Position numbers and translations under genes: made by a program. Of a stretch of 64,000 bases of DNA, positions 45,690 to 58,647 are shown in pieces. Origin of the DNA: Benincasa hispida. Lineage: Eukaryota > Streptophyta > Magnoliopsida > Cucurbitales > Cucurbitaceae. A model generated the notes under the pieces. That model searched no databases and was not told the origin of the DNA. It worked only from the letters and a program-made list of their open reading frames with translations. Location of the stretch: assembly GCF_009727055.1 (NCBI RefSeq), contig NC_052349.1, forward strand, positions 37,475,993 to 37,539,992. The letters are read 5' to 3'. Each line of letters starts with the position of its first letter. Position 1 is the first letter of the stretch.

Positions 45690-48600
45690 ACTCATGAATA
45701 TTAAATTAATTTAATGGGTATTGTTTGTATTCGATTTAAGCCCAATTAGTGAAACCAGTTCCCTATGACACTTTTCTCATAGATTTTTGTCATTCATATT
45801 TATTTTTGTTAATTTCTAATTTAACTCTGATTGTATTTTTATCCCTAAATAAACTCGAACGTTAGTACTACTCATGGTCCTTAAGTGTACTAGAATAATA
45901 TAATATCGTTAGTTTTTAGTTTAGTCTCATTTTCTATTTATCTCTAAATAAAATCAAACGTCAGTATTCATGGTACTAATTAAGTGAACTAAAATTAATT
46001 ATGATATTTATACTTGACTTATACACTACTTATGTAAGGCATTTTTTCGACCATGAGTGCTCCACATTTTATTATATTTATAATTAATTTATTCTCCAAC
46101 CCCTTCTCATCAATGGACTCTTCGGGATGGAATGGAAGAAGGGAGGAGATTCTCGAACGAAAATAGAACAATTATGATATTTTACTATTATTTGTAAATC
46201 AATAATTAAAAATAAAAAAGATAAGTCAAACTTTTTTTTCTCTTTCTTTTTTCGTGCTCAAGTCGATAGGAGAAATTCTAATTCTTTATTTTAAAGTTAT
46301 ATATTTTAATCAATTGAGTTTTATTTATGTTGGTAAGAAGTGGGACATTTACATAATTATAAATTTTTTTATGAGAATAAATATAGCAATTATTGAGAGA
46401 GAGGATAAGATTTTTGTTTTTAAAACAAAAGATAATAATAAATTGACTACCTTAAGCTATTTGTAACTTGAATAAAGAAGGAAAAAAAAATTATTGAAAA
46501 ATAAGCATAAGTTTCAATTATTGACATTGTTTAATAAAAATGGTCGTCGTAGTTGGAAATTCCAATAATTGGTTGACATAAAAAATGTTGAAAATGTCAT
46601 GTGTATGCATTGTAAAATGGAATTATAATTCTCTAAACATGCCCCTTGCCTTATTGTTTCATGACCCAAGTCAACATGCCCCTTGCCCTATTGTTTCACT
46701 ACCTAAGCCTACATTCTTTCTATACTAATAATTACAATTTTTTTTGTGATTAATATTTTTTATAAAGAAAAAGACAATTTTAGTTTTAAAAAAGTAGCCA
46801 AGATAAAAATAAATAAAAATAAAACTCAAAATACAAAGACCAAAATAATATTATAATTTGAATCATCATTCGTTGGTCTAGTGGTAGTGGGAACATAAAC
46901 AAAAAGACTAAAGGATTAAGGGAAAATTTTTTATTTTGTGCAAATAGTTTTTCTTACTTTTTTTATTTTTGAAAATTTTCTTATTAAAAAAATAATAATA
47001 TTTTAATTTGAATAAATGAAATAAACATGGGTGTCTTAGCTTTAAGAATTCAACTTCTTATTTTATCATTATTTCAGATAAATTAATGTAAGGTAAACGA
47101 GAAAAAGAAAATCTAAAGCTTTCTTCTCCCTTAGAGAGGCAAATATAAAAGTGAACGATGAGAACATAAACTAATTATAATAATTTATCATTACATTTTA
47201 ATATACTATAAATTCTAAATTCTAAATTGGTTTAAAAAAATATTGAAGCGAATGATGTCACTTGGGCCCTATAATTTTGTATATTCATCAAATGATGAGA
47301 GCATAAACTAATTTATTATATAGTTTAATTTTTTTTTTTTATCTTAAACAATTAATAATTATCAATCCTTTCTCTGCGACACGACACCGTATTTGGCCAT
47401 ATGGTCTTCATTTTATTTTTTTAAAATGAAATAATAAAACAAGCGGACCAAATCTTCTAAACAAAACAAGCGGATCTGAAGTTACCAAAAGTCAAAATCA
47501 AGTACATTTGAGGTCCGTACGGAAATGGCTATCCAATCAGCTGTCTTGTATTTATTTTTCATTAAAAAATATTTCTAACCTAATTTATTATTGACCATAT
47601 CATTAAAAAAATATTTCTAACTTAATTTCTAGCCCTGGGAATCATTTACAAAAAATACAAATTAATGAAGTATTTATTAATTTATTTATTTAAATTATCA
47701 CAATACTACTAACTAACTAATATTATACGGATCATTATTGATTCTTGTTTTCTAGTTATCTCGAAGAGTTTTTTTTTTTTTTTAATTATAGAAAATATAT
47801 CACTTCTTTCAAAATTTTTAATTATACTTTTAGATTTTAAAAAAATTAAAAATACTCCCACCTTTATTACTTTATTTCAAAAATATCTATAAATTTTCAA
47901 AGTATATCAATAAACTAAAAAAAATGTCAATATATAGACGAAAACTATTAGTACCACATTTTATAAACATCTTTCAACTTTTAATATTGAGTTGGGCTTA
48001 TTATATTTTTTAACAAATAAGAGTTAGAGTGATTGGGTTTTTATTATTGGATTTTTTTTACTTTTAAGCCCATTAAGCTTTTAGTCTTTTGTTAGTGAAA
48101 TTTTTATGCATTAAATCCTTTCTATTTCTTATATTTCATTATTAATTAAAATTTTGTTTCTAATATTCCATTTTCATTGTTGAAATCGTGAACTTTGTTG
48201 GTTGATTTAGTAGGCTATTTTGCAATTTTAGGGGATTATGTTTCTAATGTTCCAATTTTATACTCTTTTTTAAAAGGATATTTATTAAGTTTTGTTTATA
48301 TATTTATTTTTGTTTACCTTTTATGTATAATATGAGGTTATTTTAAATATATACAATGTTATTTTAAATATGTATAGGGTTATTCCAAATGTATTTAGAG
48401 GAAGTACAAATTTAAAATTATAGTATCGTTTTTATTAGAATATATATTCTACATACTTTGTCACATATACACATGTATATATAGTTATTTTGCATATATA
48501 TACTTTTTTTTTTCTTTTTTACAGGTTTTGGATTTTGCATATATATATACAATTGATGCAAGATTTATCATAATATCATTTCCTTGATTTTAGGTGTTTT

Positions 48601-49030
48601 TCTTTATGAAAGATATTATCTTTTTAAATTCAAAATCTTCAATTTCGGTGGATTTATTTAATAAAGAATTATGGTTATAAATATTTGTTTTCATCTATGT
48701 TTTGTTTCTTATATATACATACGACCTTTATTTTCAAATATATAAGAATTATATTTAAAAAAATATTTAGAACTAATACATATTTAAATTATATATATAT
48801 ATATACTTCATAAAGTTGTTATGAGATAATAGTTTATAATTTTAAATTAATCGACCTACTTTAAGTTAAAGTATGAAATCTCATGAAATCCTTCAAAGTT
48901 ATCCCAAAATAAAAATCTTCTCTCAATTTTCAGCAAATAAATATCATCTTCAATCATGATGAATAACTTTTCTTAATTGATTACTATAGATAGAAGTTTC
49001 ATGTGGTGTATTTGTGCTCAATCGTGTTAT
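45690..49030. other. AT-rich intergenic DNA, nothing assigned
   Basis: Mostly A/T runs and short low-complexity frames. A local repeat 'catgccccttgcc(c/t)tattgtttca' occurs at 46638 and 46676. No gene or typed element could be supported. Confidence 0.6.
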
Positions 49031-49039
49031 CAATAATGT

Positions 49040-50320
49040 AAGGATAATCTCTAAAAATTAAAACAATTTTTTCTCTTAAATAACACAAGTATAAACATTT
49101 AGGAGGTAATCTCGATGAGGACCGAGGTGGAACACGAAATTTTGATTAAGTGAAAGACAAAATTAATTAAAGATTCTTTACTATTGATCACAAGGATGTA
49201 TATATTAATTAAGGGTAGTATGAGTGATGATATGTAAAGCATTAACTAAAGAAATGCATGTAAAAGGTGGAAGGTGTAGTGATGAATGTGCAATGATGGG
49301 TGCGTGGTAGTGAATGCGTAGCAGAGAAGTGAATCAAGGAAAGAAGAACATATGAGAAAATGGAGTTGGAATAAGTAATCCTTAAACCTTTAAACCTAAT
49401 GATAAACTCGTGTTTATATTCATAATCTTTAAGACTCCACCTCTCGGTGAGTCAGCCACATAAATCATTAATCTCACCGAAATGAGGATTAGTTCATTCC
49501 AACTCACAAAAGATTTAGCTACTCATGGAAAGAAAAATAAAAGTGGAAGGAGATGAAGATGAAGTCATTATATATATTAAAATAGGCAGAATTCGTTACA
49601 ATGTAAGATGAACTAAAAAGAAATGGAAAACAAAATACAAAATGATATAGAGATAGATGAGGAGATGAATGGGGGAGATGATGATTGCTAGCGTTACTCT
49701 CGTGCTTTCCATGATCTGATATGGATGCTATTTTATGCTCTGTGATAAAGGGATAAAGAATATCCTCCTTCGAGTCTTCTTCTCCAGGGTGGTGTTGTGT
49801 GCCTGGTAATTCTCTTGAACTCCACATGTATATGAAGGTCTCAAATCTCATTGATTCTTCCTTTCTGAATGAATGAATCTTTCTTTTTTTGAGCAATAAT
49901 ATTTATACAGTTGGACGTGCGGACCATTTCTGCCATACAGAATAGTGGCACGCACTTCAGGTAACTTTTGCACATTTGTTGTTGCAGTTATCGATGATCC
50001 CCTCAAATGGGTTTGACTCTAATTTATGTTACTAAGTAGTTTCGCACATGGCTTGCTTTTGGATTTCTCGCTTTGCTTTGTGAAGTAATGCTTTACCGCA
50101 TAGTTCATCTTTGGTTCCAATGCATGGTTTATCTTTGGGTGTCCAACGTATGGCTCCTTTTCCTTTATTTTCGTCTATATTTCTACATATTCAATTGATT
50201 AGTGATGCAAATTTAATCAAACCTTTCATTTGAAGTCATTGAACGCATAGAAATGAATTTTATAATATTCTATTATGATTTCAACGCATTTCATCTCAAT
50301 TACTTCTGAATGTTCTAACC
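49040..50320. repeat. possible LTR related to the solo LTR at 54027
   Basis: It shares 'gatttagctactcatg' followed by a similar layout (about 49508 against 54805) and an A/T tail with 'gaacgcatagaaatg' near 50240, recalling the tail at 55580. The ends were not found. The 125-residue minus-strand open frame (49519-49896) lies in this region and is not a recognisable protein. Confidence 0.3.
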
Positions 50321-50329
50321 TTAAGAGAG

Positions 50330-51180
50330 AAGAACTTGTACAAATTCAAGTTATCAATAGACTAATTTGATCTGCAAAATGGATCAACAAAGTCTCCATT
50401 GCTCCAAAATTTGGTGATACACATGTTTTCTTTCTTTCCCCTCTCATTAGTTGTCTTCAAAATTATTACTCAAATTTTTAATGTGTCTTTCTTTTCGTGT
50501 AGTAAATCTAACAACAAATTAAATTCATACTAAATTACTAACGTACAACCTTATTAGAAAACATTTAAGTCCTATGATTCCTTAGTGGTTTCATTATTCT
50601 TCTGTCTTCTTGCTATAGTCTATATGTCTTGATTGAAAAGTATAGTTTTAGAAACTGGAAAATAGAAGAAAGGGAGTAGATAGTATTGAAAAAGAGAAGT
50701 AAAAAGAGAGAAAAAATAGGAAAGTGCTAAGTCATAAATTGAAACAAAGAAGATAGGAGAATATGAAAGAGGGAGGTGATGAGTATAGATAAATAATTTT
50801 GGTCCATATACTACAACGGTAAATGTCATTTGTTAACTTTTTTTAAGAGATGGGAGATATATCTAATGATAAGGGTATTTTTTAAAAATTCGACCTTCTT
50901 GAAAGTGTAGGAGTTTGAATGAGAAATTTGAAAGTTTAAACTTATTTTTTTAAACAAAACACTAATTTTTTTCTATATAAAATAAAAACTAATGATAAGG
51001 GTACTTCTTAATATTTTTTTTTAAGTTTAATGGTATTATTGAAACTTTTGAACATTTAAAGTAATTTTTAAACATATTACAAAGTTAGAGTATTATCTAA
51101 AATTTAACCTTTTCATACACAGAAATATGATGAATGACAATTAAATAAATAAATGTAATATTGCAAATGGTGCATGAACA
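50330..51180. other. AT-rich intergenic DNA, nothing assigned
   Basis: No coding, repeat or RNA signal is supported. The minus-strand frame at 50620-50829 is low-complexity. Confidence 0.5.
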
Positions 51181-51720
51181 TAGTCCTATTGAAACACTAC
51201 TAATATATTAAATTACAGATACATTAATTATATACTACCGGCATATTTTGATACGCTTCATTATTAAAACATCATTGATATACTTTATATTGTAATATAT
51301 CATCGGCATAAATATAGTATTGATATACTATTAATACATCAATATTATATATAAAATAAATTTTGAATGAGTATTGGTATATTATTGATGACGCAGTACT
51401 ATTTTATACTTGAAGTTATTTTTAATTGGTATTAGTATATTATTGATATACTACTAATATATTACTCATACATTTCATTATTAATACGTTATTGATATAC
51501 TTTATATTTGTATAAATCAACGTTATACATATATTATAGATATGATGTATATACTACATTTTACTATTGATTCATCATTGATCTATCTATGATTTGTATG
51601 CTACTATCGTTGACATACTTTATATTGAGTATGTTAATGACATAAATACATAATAATTATTATTAATATTTGAACTAACTAAATACATTATTATTATGGT
51701 ATATTAATTATACACCAATG
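51180..51720. repeat. AT-rich degenerate repeat of 'attgatatactattaatac' type
   Basis: Words such as 'attgatatact' and 'tattaatacatc' recur many times at 20-60 bp spacing without a fixed period. It reads as an old, scrambled minisatellite. Confidence 0.55.
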
Positions 51721-51764
51721 ATTTATCATGAAAGAAATTATGAATAAAGACGGTTAAGAATGGA

Positions 51765-52190
51765 AACGGTTCGATTCGATTCGGTTTGATGGTCAAATCG
51801 AACCGAACCAAATTTTTTAAAATGCAAACAAATGAAAATTGAACCAAACCGCATTTTTAATATATATATATATATATAATATATATATATATATATTATA
51901 TGCGGTTCGGTTCGGTTCGTTCGTTTTAAGTTTGGTTTTGTTCTTTAAATTAAAAGCAGTTCGGTTTACTCTTTTTATAAATATATAAATAAATAAATAT
52001 ATATATTAGTTAAAAATGATTCGGTTTGGTTTCAAATTCGGTTTTCGAAAGTGAAACCGAACCAAATCGAATTAATTCGATTTCAAAATTTCTTTAAACC
52101 GGATCGAACCGCATTTTTTCGTTTCACTGAGTTTTCAGTTTGATTTTTAGAAATGGTTCGGTTTTTGTGGTTTGAATGACTACCCCTAAA
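51765..52190. mobile_element. hAT-like MITE, 'ggttcggttcgg' type
   Basis: Large imperfect inverted halves of 'ggttcgattcgattcgg' and 'aaatcgaaccgaacc' flank AT microsatellites (about 51858-51900). The right edge 'tgactacccctaaag', read inverted, has the 'tagggg' start common to plant hAT elements. The left terminus is diverged. Confidence 0.5.
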
Positions 52191-52289
52191 GACTGTACAC
52201 GAAGTTGTTTGGTCGGTCCTCTTCCGATCGATTTGGGTGCTCAAACAGTATGCTGGGTTGAAGCCCGCCGGTGAGGGGCCGGCTGAAGA

Positions 52290-52809
52290 TTAATGTTGAT
52301 GTTGAGAGTGTGGGGAGGAAGATACAGTCAATGTCTTTTTCTCTTTCCTCTTTTTTATACCTTGATGATTAGATTGGGAATTGTGGGCTTTACTCACATC
52401 TCTCCAGAATTTGGTCAACCAAGCTTTTGTTTTTGCTCCTCTAGTCTTTGAACTGAGGATTTTTCTCATTGGTTTTCTCATCTTGTTGGGGTTGTGTTAT
52501 ATTTAATAATCCACACCATAACTACACTGTTATAAATAATTCATGAATTTCGTAAATCCCCATCAAGTTTGGACAAATTTTCATCAACAAATCCAAGTTT
52601 GTTTTTTACTGTGAACCCTTAAAATCATAACACGACTCAATGAAGTATATATAATTAGACTCTATCAACAAATCTAAGACGGGTATAAGATTTGTACTAT
52701 CAGAGTGATGAAGAAAATAAAGGTTCAAATATTGATCAAGAACTGAGGAAGAAGATGGACAATTTGCCATTAATATTGAAGTAAAAGGATTATTAGGAAG
52801 GTCAGTCAT
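52290..52809 (-). CDS. hypothetical small protein, probably 2 exons
   Basis: On the minus strand an open stretch starts at 52809 (MTDLPNNPFTSIL, then a Ser-rich patch) and ends at a stop at 52606, where CA|GTAAAA could be a donor. A second stretch (52481-52290, with a basic MRKPMRKILSSKTRGAKTK and AWLTKFWRDVSK) ends in a stop, with an AG acceptor just before it (52482). A TATA-like TATTTATT lies at 52874-52881 (complement), about 65 bp upstream of the ATG, in a good core-promoter position. The simplest join leaves the frames out of phase, so the exact splice is unresolved, or these are two separate pieces. I do not recognise the family. Confidence 0.3.
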
Positions 52810-52873
52810 GGAAAAGAGGAGAAAATTTTTGAAAAGCCTTGAGAGAGATTGAAAACATCTGATGAATTGGCTG

Positions 52874-52881
52874 AATAAATA
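52874..52881 (-). promoter_or_regulatory. TATA-like box upstream of the hypothetical small gene
   Basis: TATTTATT on the minus strand, about 65 bp before the candidate ATG at 52809. Its value depends on whether that gene is real. Confidence 0.3.
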
Positions 52882-53094
52882 GACAGTTAGAATACAGATG
52901 GTAATAATAATAAAATAATTAACTAACCAATCAAAAACTAATTCTAATAATATACAATCTTTATAGACTGTATTTGGTCCAGCTCAGTTATATTATAAAA
53001 GAAAAATGAAAGGAAAAATGAAAATTCTTTCAAAAATATCTTTCTTCCTAATGTTTGAGTATTTCATCTCTCCATTTTTTCTATCCACAATCTC

Positions 53095-56000
53095 AGCATC
53101 TGAGGTATAACAAACAGGTTGGGTTCATGAACTTGAAGCAGGGGACCATGACAGTAGAAGAGTATGAGAAAAAGTTTGACAAATTGTCTTGCTTCGCCCT
53201 TGATCTAATGTCTACCGAAGCAAAGAGGGCTGAAAGGTTTGTGCAAGGACTCCGGGACGGGGTGCGAGGTATTGTGCAAGCTCTCGAGCCTTCCACCTAT
53301 GCCGCAGCCTTCCAAACGGCAGCACGCAATGGTTGTCCTTCAAGGATAGAGTTCCTGAAGTCCCTGACGGAGGAACCGACCCCTGACCAAAAGAGGAAAT
53401 TTGAGCCGAAAGCTCCGGGACCTCCGCAGAAGGTCTAGAGTACAAGAAGGTTAGTAGGGCATGCCCAACGGTAGGTTACTACTTTAGGAGGAGTTTGGAA
53501 GGAAAGACCGATGTCCAAGTCATGCGGGAAGCATCATTGGGGACTCTGTCTGATTGGCACAGGGACTTGTTTCAAATGTAAGCAGATAGGGCATACGGTG
53601 GACCAATGCCCTAGTAGTGGTTCTGAAAGTGCGGGGGGTCAGCTCTATAGTTCGCATCAGGGTAGTTCAAATCGACAGCAGCAGTAGGGTCGGGTCTATG
53701 CCACCAGTCGTCAGGAAGCTGAGCACTCGGGAACAGTGGTGACAGGTACGCTCCCAATCTTGGGGCACTATGCCTTGACATTGTTTGACTCTGGCTCGTC
53801 TCACTCTTTCATTTCTTTGTTGTTCGTAAAGCATGCTATGTTAGTTTTGGAACCCTTGGGTTATGTTTTATCAGTGTCTACACCGTCAGGAGAGATTATG
53901 ATAGCAAGTAAAAAGATAAAAGCGTGTCAGTTGGAAATAGCGAACCGTACCCTTGATGTGACTCTGATAGTGTTAAACATGTGTGATTTCGACATAATTA
54001 TGGGCATGGATTGGTTGGCTGCCAATTGATGCATTATTTTATGAGGTGAAATTATGGAATGAAATGCGGTGATGGAAATGCGTTGAGCAACAAGTTTTTT
54101 TAGCGGAATCCAAGTATAAACCCCACTAAGTTTCTTGGTAAGTCCAGGGTCAAACTCAGGGACTAGGGAAAACAGTATGTGGTGATAATTTTCAAGAAGA
54201 CTTTGCGGTAACCAAATAATTCAAATAGTTGTTTTGGGTTTTTATTTGCGGTGTAAAATAAATATATGCGGCGGAGTTACGAAAAGAGCAGATAATACGA
54301 AAGATGCAATGAATATGCGGGGAACGGGTTGAGAAGGGTTTCAGCTAACACTTCCTAAAATGCGTTCATGTTATGCGATCATACAACACACATACAATAG
54401 CAAATCATCTCTCGACGCAAATGCTACGGCTTCTAATACTAGAACACATGCGATATATGCGATAAGTCTATAGGGCTTACACATAAACCTCTATTCTTGT
54501 CTATGTGATGATAAACTTACACACACACAAACAAGGTGACCCCATAATATAATAACCTATCTCTAGGGTGCATGCAATGCATGTTGGCAAACAGAGCTTA
54601 TCTCTAAGTCCCTATCTCTTGTTTATGCAAATCTAATCTCGCTCTCTCGAGTCTAGATTCTAACCTAGCTCTCTCAAGTCTTAGGTTCTTTCTTTAGACT
54701 CTCTCTCGAGTAGCTCTAAAGGGGTGTTGAGCGCAACATAAGACAAGACAATCACATGCGATAAAGATCCTAGATCATGTTAGCTTAGTTCTTCTCAACC
54801 CATTCAATGGATTTAGCTACTCATGCGTGCTTTTAAGAGAGTAAACAGATATAGATAAGCAAGTTCCATTTTATAGATATAGAGTTGAAATACAAAATAA
54901 CAATGTGGAATAAGAATAAAGAGCCTACTAGCAATCTCTTGCTTCCCAAGGCTTTTTACACTGTTCTTCTCTACTTTATTCCAAAGATAGTCTCGCTCTC
55001 ACGAGAGTCGGCCTTCTCTCTGCTTTCCACGCTTCTAAGTTCTCTCTCGAGCTGACTAGAGCGATCTTCCGGCGTCTCTTCCCTTCTCTCACTCCGCCTT
55101 AAAAGAAAAACTACTTCTATCTAAGTGAAAATTATCTAACTATCCGAACTGTCCGAACTCCTTCACTGAATGTTGCCTTTAGTATTTATAGAGCTTCGGG
55201 ATGAAAGGCTGCTTCTCTCTTATGATTGCACTGATGGGATAACATTAATTCTCTGTCTGATGCGCTGATTATTTGTCACCGAAAAGTTGATTGTACTTGT
55301 TACAGTAGTTCGTTAGCGACTTGTCAACTTAATTCGAAATAGACCATCATCAGCTTTCTGTCCCAACGTGATTTATTATGCTTTTCACCCAAATTCACCC
55401 ACCAAGCTGTGGCGGCTCTATGCAACAATCCTTCTTGAGCAAATGTTTGCAAGCACAAATCACTGCAAAGCCTTGCGGTAATGCTGTGCTCGACCGTTGC
55501 TTTCTTGTTATCGCATTTTACGCTTTGCATCAACGCATATTCTGCACAAAAATACAAAAGTTAACTGTTTTTATGCGATGAACGCATGCGCGCAATGTCA
55601 CAAACTGAATACTTTTTACACGCAATCTTATATATTTTATCAACGCAAACCCGCATTGTTTAATAACTTAGCACTGTAATAACGTGCATTTCTGCCCCTT
55701 ATCACCAACCATGCTAGCATAGACTGTTCTCGTAAGGAGGTGATTTTTAACCCCCTTTGGGAAGCCAGTTTTAAGTTCAAGGGGGCCGAGACGGTAGTTT
55801 TGCCTAAGGTGATTTCAGCGGTGAAGGCCAAAAGGTTGATTAATAAAGGTGTCTAGACTATCTTGGCTAGCGTAGTTGACACAAGAGAAACTGAGGTTGC
55901 ACTAACCTCTGAGCCAGTTGTGAGAAATTATCCCGATGTATTTCTGGAAGAACTTCCAGGATTTCCTCCACCAAGGGAGATTGATTTTACGATCGAACTG

Positions 56001-58608
56001 GAGCCAGACACTATTCTATTATCCAAAGCGTTGTACAGAATGGCTCCAGAAGAATTGAAAGAACTGAAGGTTCAATTGAAGGAACTGCTTGATTAAGGGT
56101 TCATACGACCCAGTGTTTCTCCGTGGGGTGCACAAGTGCTGTTTGTGAAGAAAAAAAATGTGTCGTTACGTTTATGCATAAACTACAAAGAGTTGAATAA
56201 GGTGACCATCAAGAACAAGTACCTGCTTCCTAGAATCAATGACATGTTTGACCAGCTGGGTACTACTGTATTTTCCAAGATTGACCTACGATCAGGTTAC
56301 CATCAGCTGAGGATCAGGAACAGTGATATCCCGAAGACTGCGTTCTGATCTAGATACGGGCATTACGAGTTCATTATGATGTCTTTTAGCCTGACAAATG
56401 CTCCAGCGGTATTCATGGATTTGATGAACCGGGTGTTCAGGGACTTTCTGGACACCTTTGTAATCGTTTTCATTGATGACATTTTAGCCTACTCCAAGAC
56501 AGAGGTGGAACATGAGGAACATCTTAGGAAAGTCCTAGGAACACTGAGGGAAAACAAATTGTATGCAAAGTTTTTTAAGTGTGAGTTCTGGCTACGAAAG
56601 GTGTCCTTCCTTGGGCACGTGGTGTCGAAGGACGGGGTTTTAATGGATCCAGCTAAGATTGAGGCTGTTACCAATTTGAACCCACCCTACAACGGTCAGT
56701 GAGGGTGTAGCTTCCTGGGATTGGCTGGGTACTATCGTAGGTTTGTAAAATTTTCCTCTAGCATGGCCACGCCGTTGACTCAGCTAACCAGGAAGGGAGC
56801 TTCATTTGTTTGGAGCAAAAAGCTTGTGAGGACAGTTTCAGGACCCTAAAGCAGAGGTTGGTTTCAGCTCCGGTTTTCACCATACCAGACGGCTCCAGGA
56901 ACTTCGTAATCTACAGTGATGCTTCTAAGAAGGGTTTTTGGTTGCGTGCTTATGCAACATGGTCGAGTGGTCGCCTATGCCTCCCGCCAGTTGAAAAATC
57001 ATGAGCGAAACTATCCTACCCATGACTTGGAAATTGGTGTGTGGGTTTGCCTAAAGATCTGAAGGCACTACTTTGTATAGGGAAAAGATCCAGGTTCCAC
57101 CAACCACAAGAATCTGGAATACTTCTTCACCCAGAAAGAGTTAAACATGAGGCAGCGCAGGTGGCTCGAGTTAGTAAAGGATTACGACTATGAGATCACT
57201 CTACCACCCAGGTAAGATGAATGTGGTAGCCGATGCCCTCAGTCAAAAGGTCGCTCATTCGGCCACTTTGATCACTAAGCAGGTTTAGTTGTGTAAGGAT
57301 CTGGAGCGAGCAAAGATTACGGTGGCAGTGGGGGAAGTCACTTCGCAGCTAGCTCAGTTAACAGTGCAACTTACCTTGAGGCAGAGGATTATTGTTGCAC
57401 AGTAGGGTGATCCGGATCTGGTTCAGAAATGTTACCAGGTAGGTCGGGCCAAGCAAATGATTTTTCAATGTCGATGGACAAAGGTCTTTTGTATCAAGGA
57501 CGGTTGTGCATCCCAGCAAATGATGGCCTGAAAGGGGAATTGTTGGCAGAAGCTCATAACTCTCCATTCTCGATGCACTCAAGTAGTACCAAAATGTACC
57601 AAGATGTGAAGCAGTATTACTGGTAGCCCAATATGTAAAGAGAGATAGCTAATTATGTCAGCAGATGTTTAGTCTATCAACAGGTGAAGACCCCGAGCCA
57701 GCTATATATGAAGGAGATAGTAAGATTGCATGGTGTGCCAGTATCAATTGTGTCCAATAGGGACCCTCGTTTCACCTCCAGTAAAGAGCCTCTAGGTAGC
57801 TTTAGGGTTGCGGTTGAACTTCAGTACAACTTTTCACCCCCAAACTGATGGGCAAACAGAACGTTTAAATCAGACGTTGGAGGACATGTTGCGTGCTTGT
57901 GCGTTGGAATTCTCAAGGGGTTGGGACTCCCACTTGCATTTGGCAGAGTTTGCTTATAATAATAGCTATCAGGCTACCATTGGCATGTTGCCGTTTGAAG
58001 CTCTTTACGGCAGAGGTTGCAGGTCTTCTATTTGCTAGGGTGAGATTGGGGAGAGGAAACTGGTGGGAACTGAGTTAATAGAGTTGACGAATGAAGCCAT
58101 GAAGAAGATCAGGGCTAGAATGCTAGCAGTACAAAGTAGACAGAAAAGTTATGCTGATGTCAGGCGTAAATATCTGGAGTTCGAGGCAGGTGACAAAGTG
58201 TTCCTAAGAGTGGCGTCGATGAAGGGTGTACTGAGATTTGGGAAGAAGGGTAAGCTAAGTTCGCCTTTTGTAGGGCCATTTTAGATCTTAGAGCGAGTCG
58301 GCTCTGTGGCTTACCATTTGGCCTTGCCACCATCTCTCTCCACGGTCCATAATGTCTTTCATATCTCCATGCTGAGGAATTATTTAACAGACCCGTCTCA
58401 TATGGTGGACTTTGAGCTCTTGCAGCTGAATGAAAACTTGAGTTACAAGGAAAAGTCTGCGTAAATTATGGCCAGAGAGGTGAAAGTTTTGCATAGCAAG
58501 GAGGTGCCACTGGTAAAGGTTATGTGGCAGAACCATCAGTTTGAGGAAGCAACTTGGGAACGAGATGACGAGATGAGAGCACTGTATCTAGAGCTCTTTC
58601 AAGATTAG
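53095..58608 (+). pseudogene. broken Gypsy gag-pol, interrupted by a solo LTR
   Basis: Order: gag (53095-53438, MNLKQGTMTVEEYEKKF); zinc knuckle CFKCKQIGHTVDQC (53568-53609); aspartic protease with DSGSSHSF (DSG at 53787-53795), ending IIMGMDWLAAN at the solo LTR edge (54026); the frame resumes at 55710 after the LTR; reverse transcriptase from about 55910, with FIDD at 56469-56480; RNase H with YSDASKKG (about 56915); an integrase with internal loss between about 57700 and 57800 (HPQTDGQTERLNQ at about 57832); chromodomain-like end with VKVMWQN and EEATWERDDEM (about 58440-58605). Stops and frameshifts are spread through all parts. Confidence 0.87.
54027..55704 (+). mobile_element. solo LTR (1678 bp) nested in the Gypsy body
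   Basis: It starts TGATGCATTATTTTATG and ends CCCCTTATCA. It is flanked by CCAAT (54022-54026) and CCAAC (55705-55709), a 5-bp duplication with one mismatch. It lies in the codon run after MDWLAA of the protease, and the Gypsy frame resumes on the far side. No coding is inside. 'cgcatttt', 'acgcaaac' and 'gcgata' words are common in it. Its orientation is not certain. Confidence 0.8.
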
Positions 58609-58647
58609 AACTTTAGAGGACGAAAGTTTATTAAGGGGGGAAGAGCA

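Noticed and set aside
46867..46897. 'ttggtctagtggtagtggg' resembles a tRNA A-box
   Set aside because: Only the first part of a tRNA-like sequence is present. No B-box, stem pairing or anticodon arm follows, so at best it is a chance match or SINE relic.
49519..49896. 125-residue open frame on -
   Set aside because: Low-complexity His/Ser/Phe-rich C-terminus, no family match, and possibly inside an LTR-like sequence.
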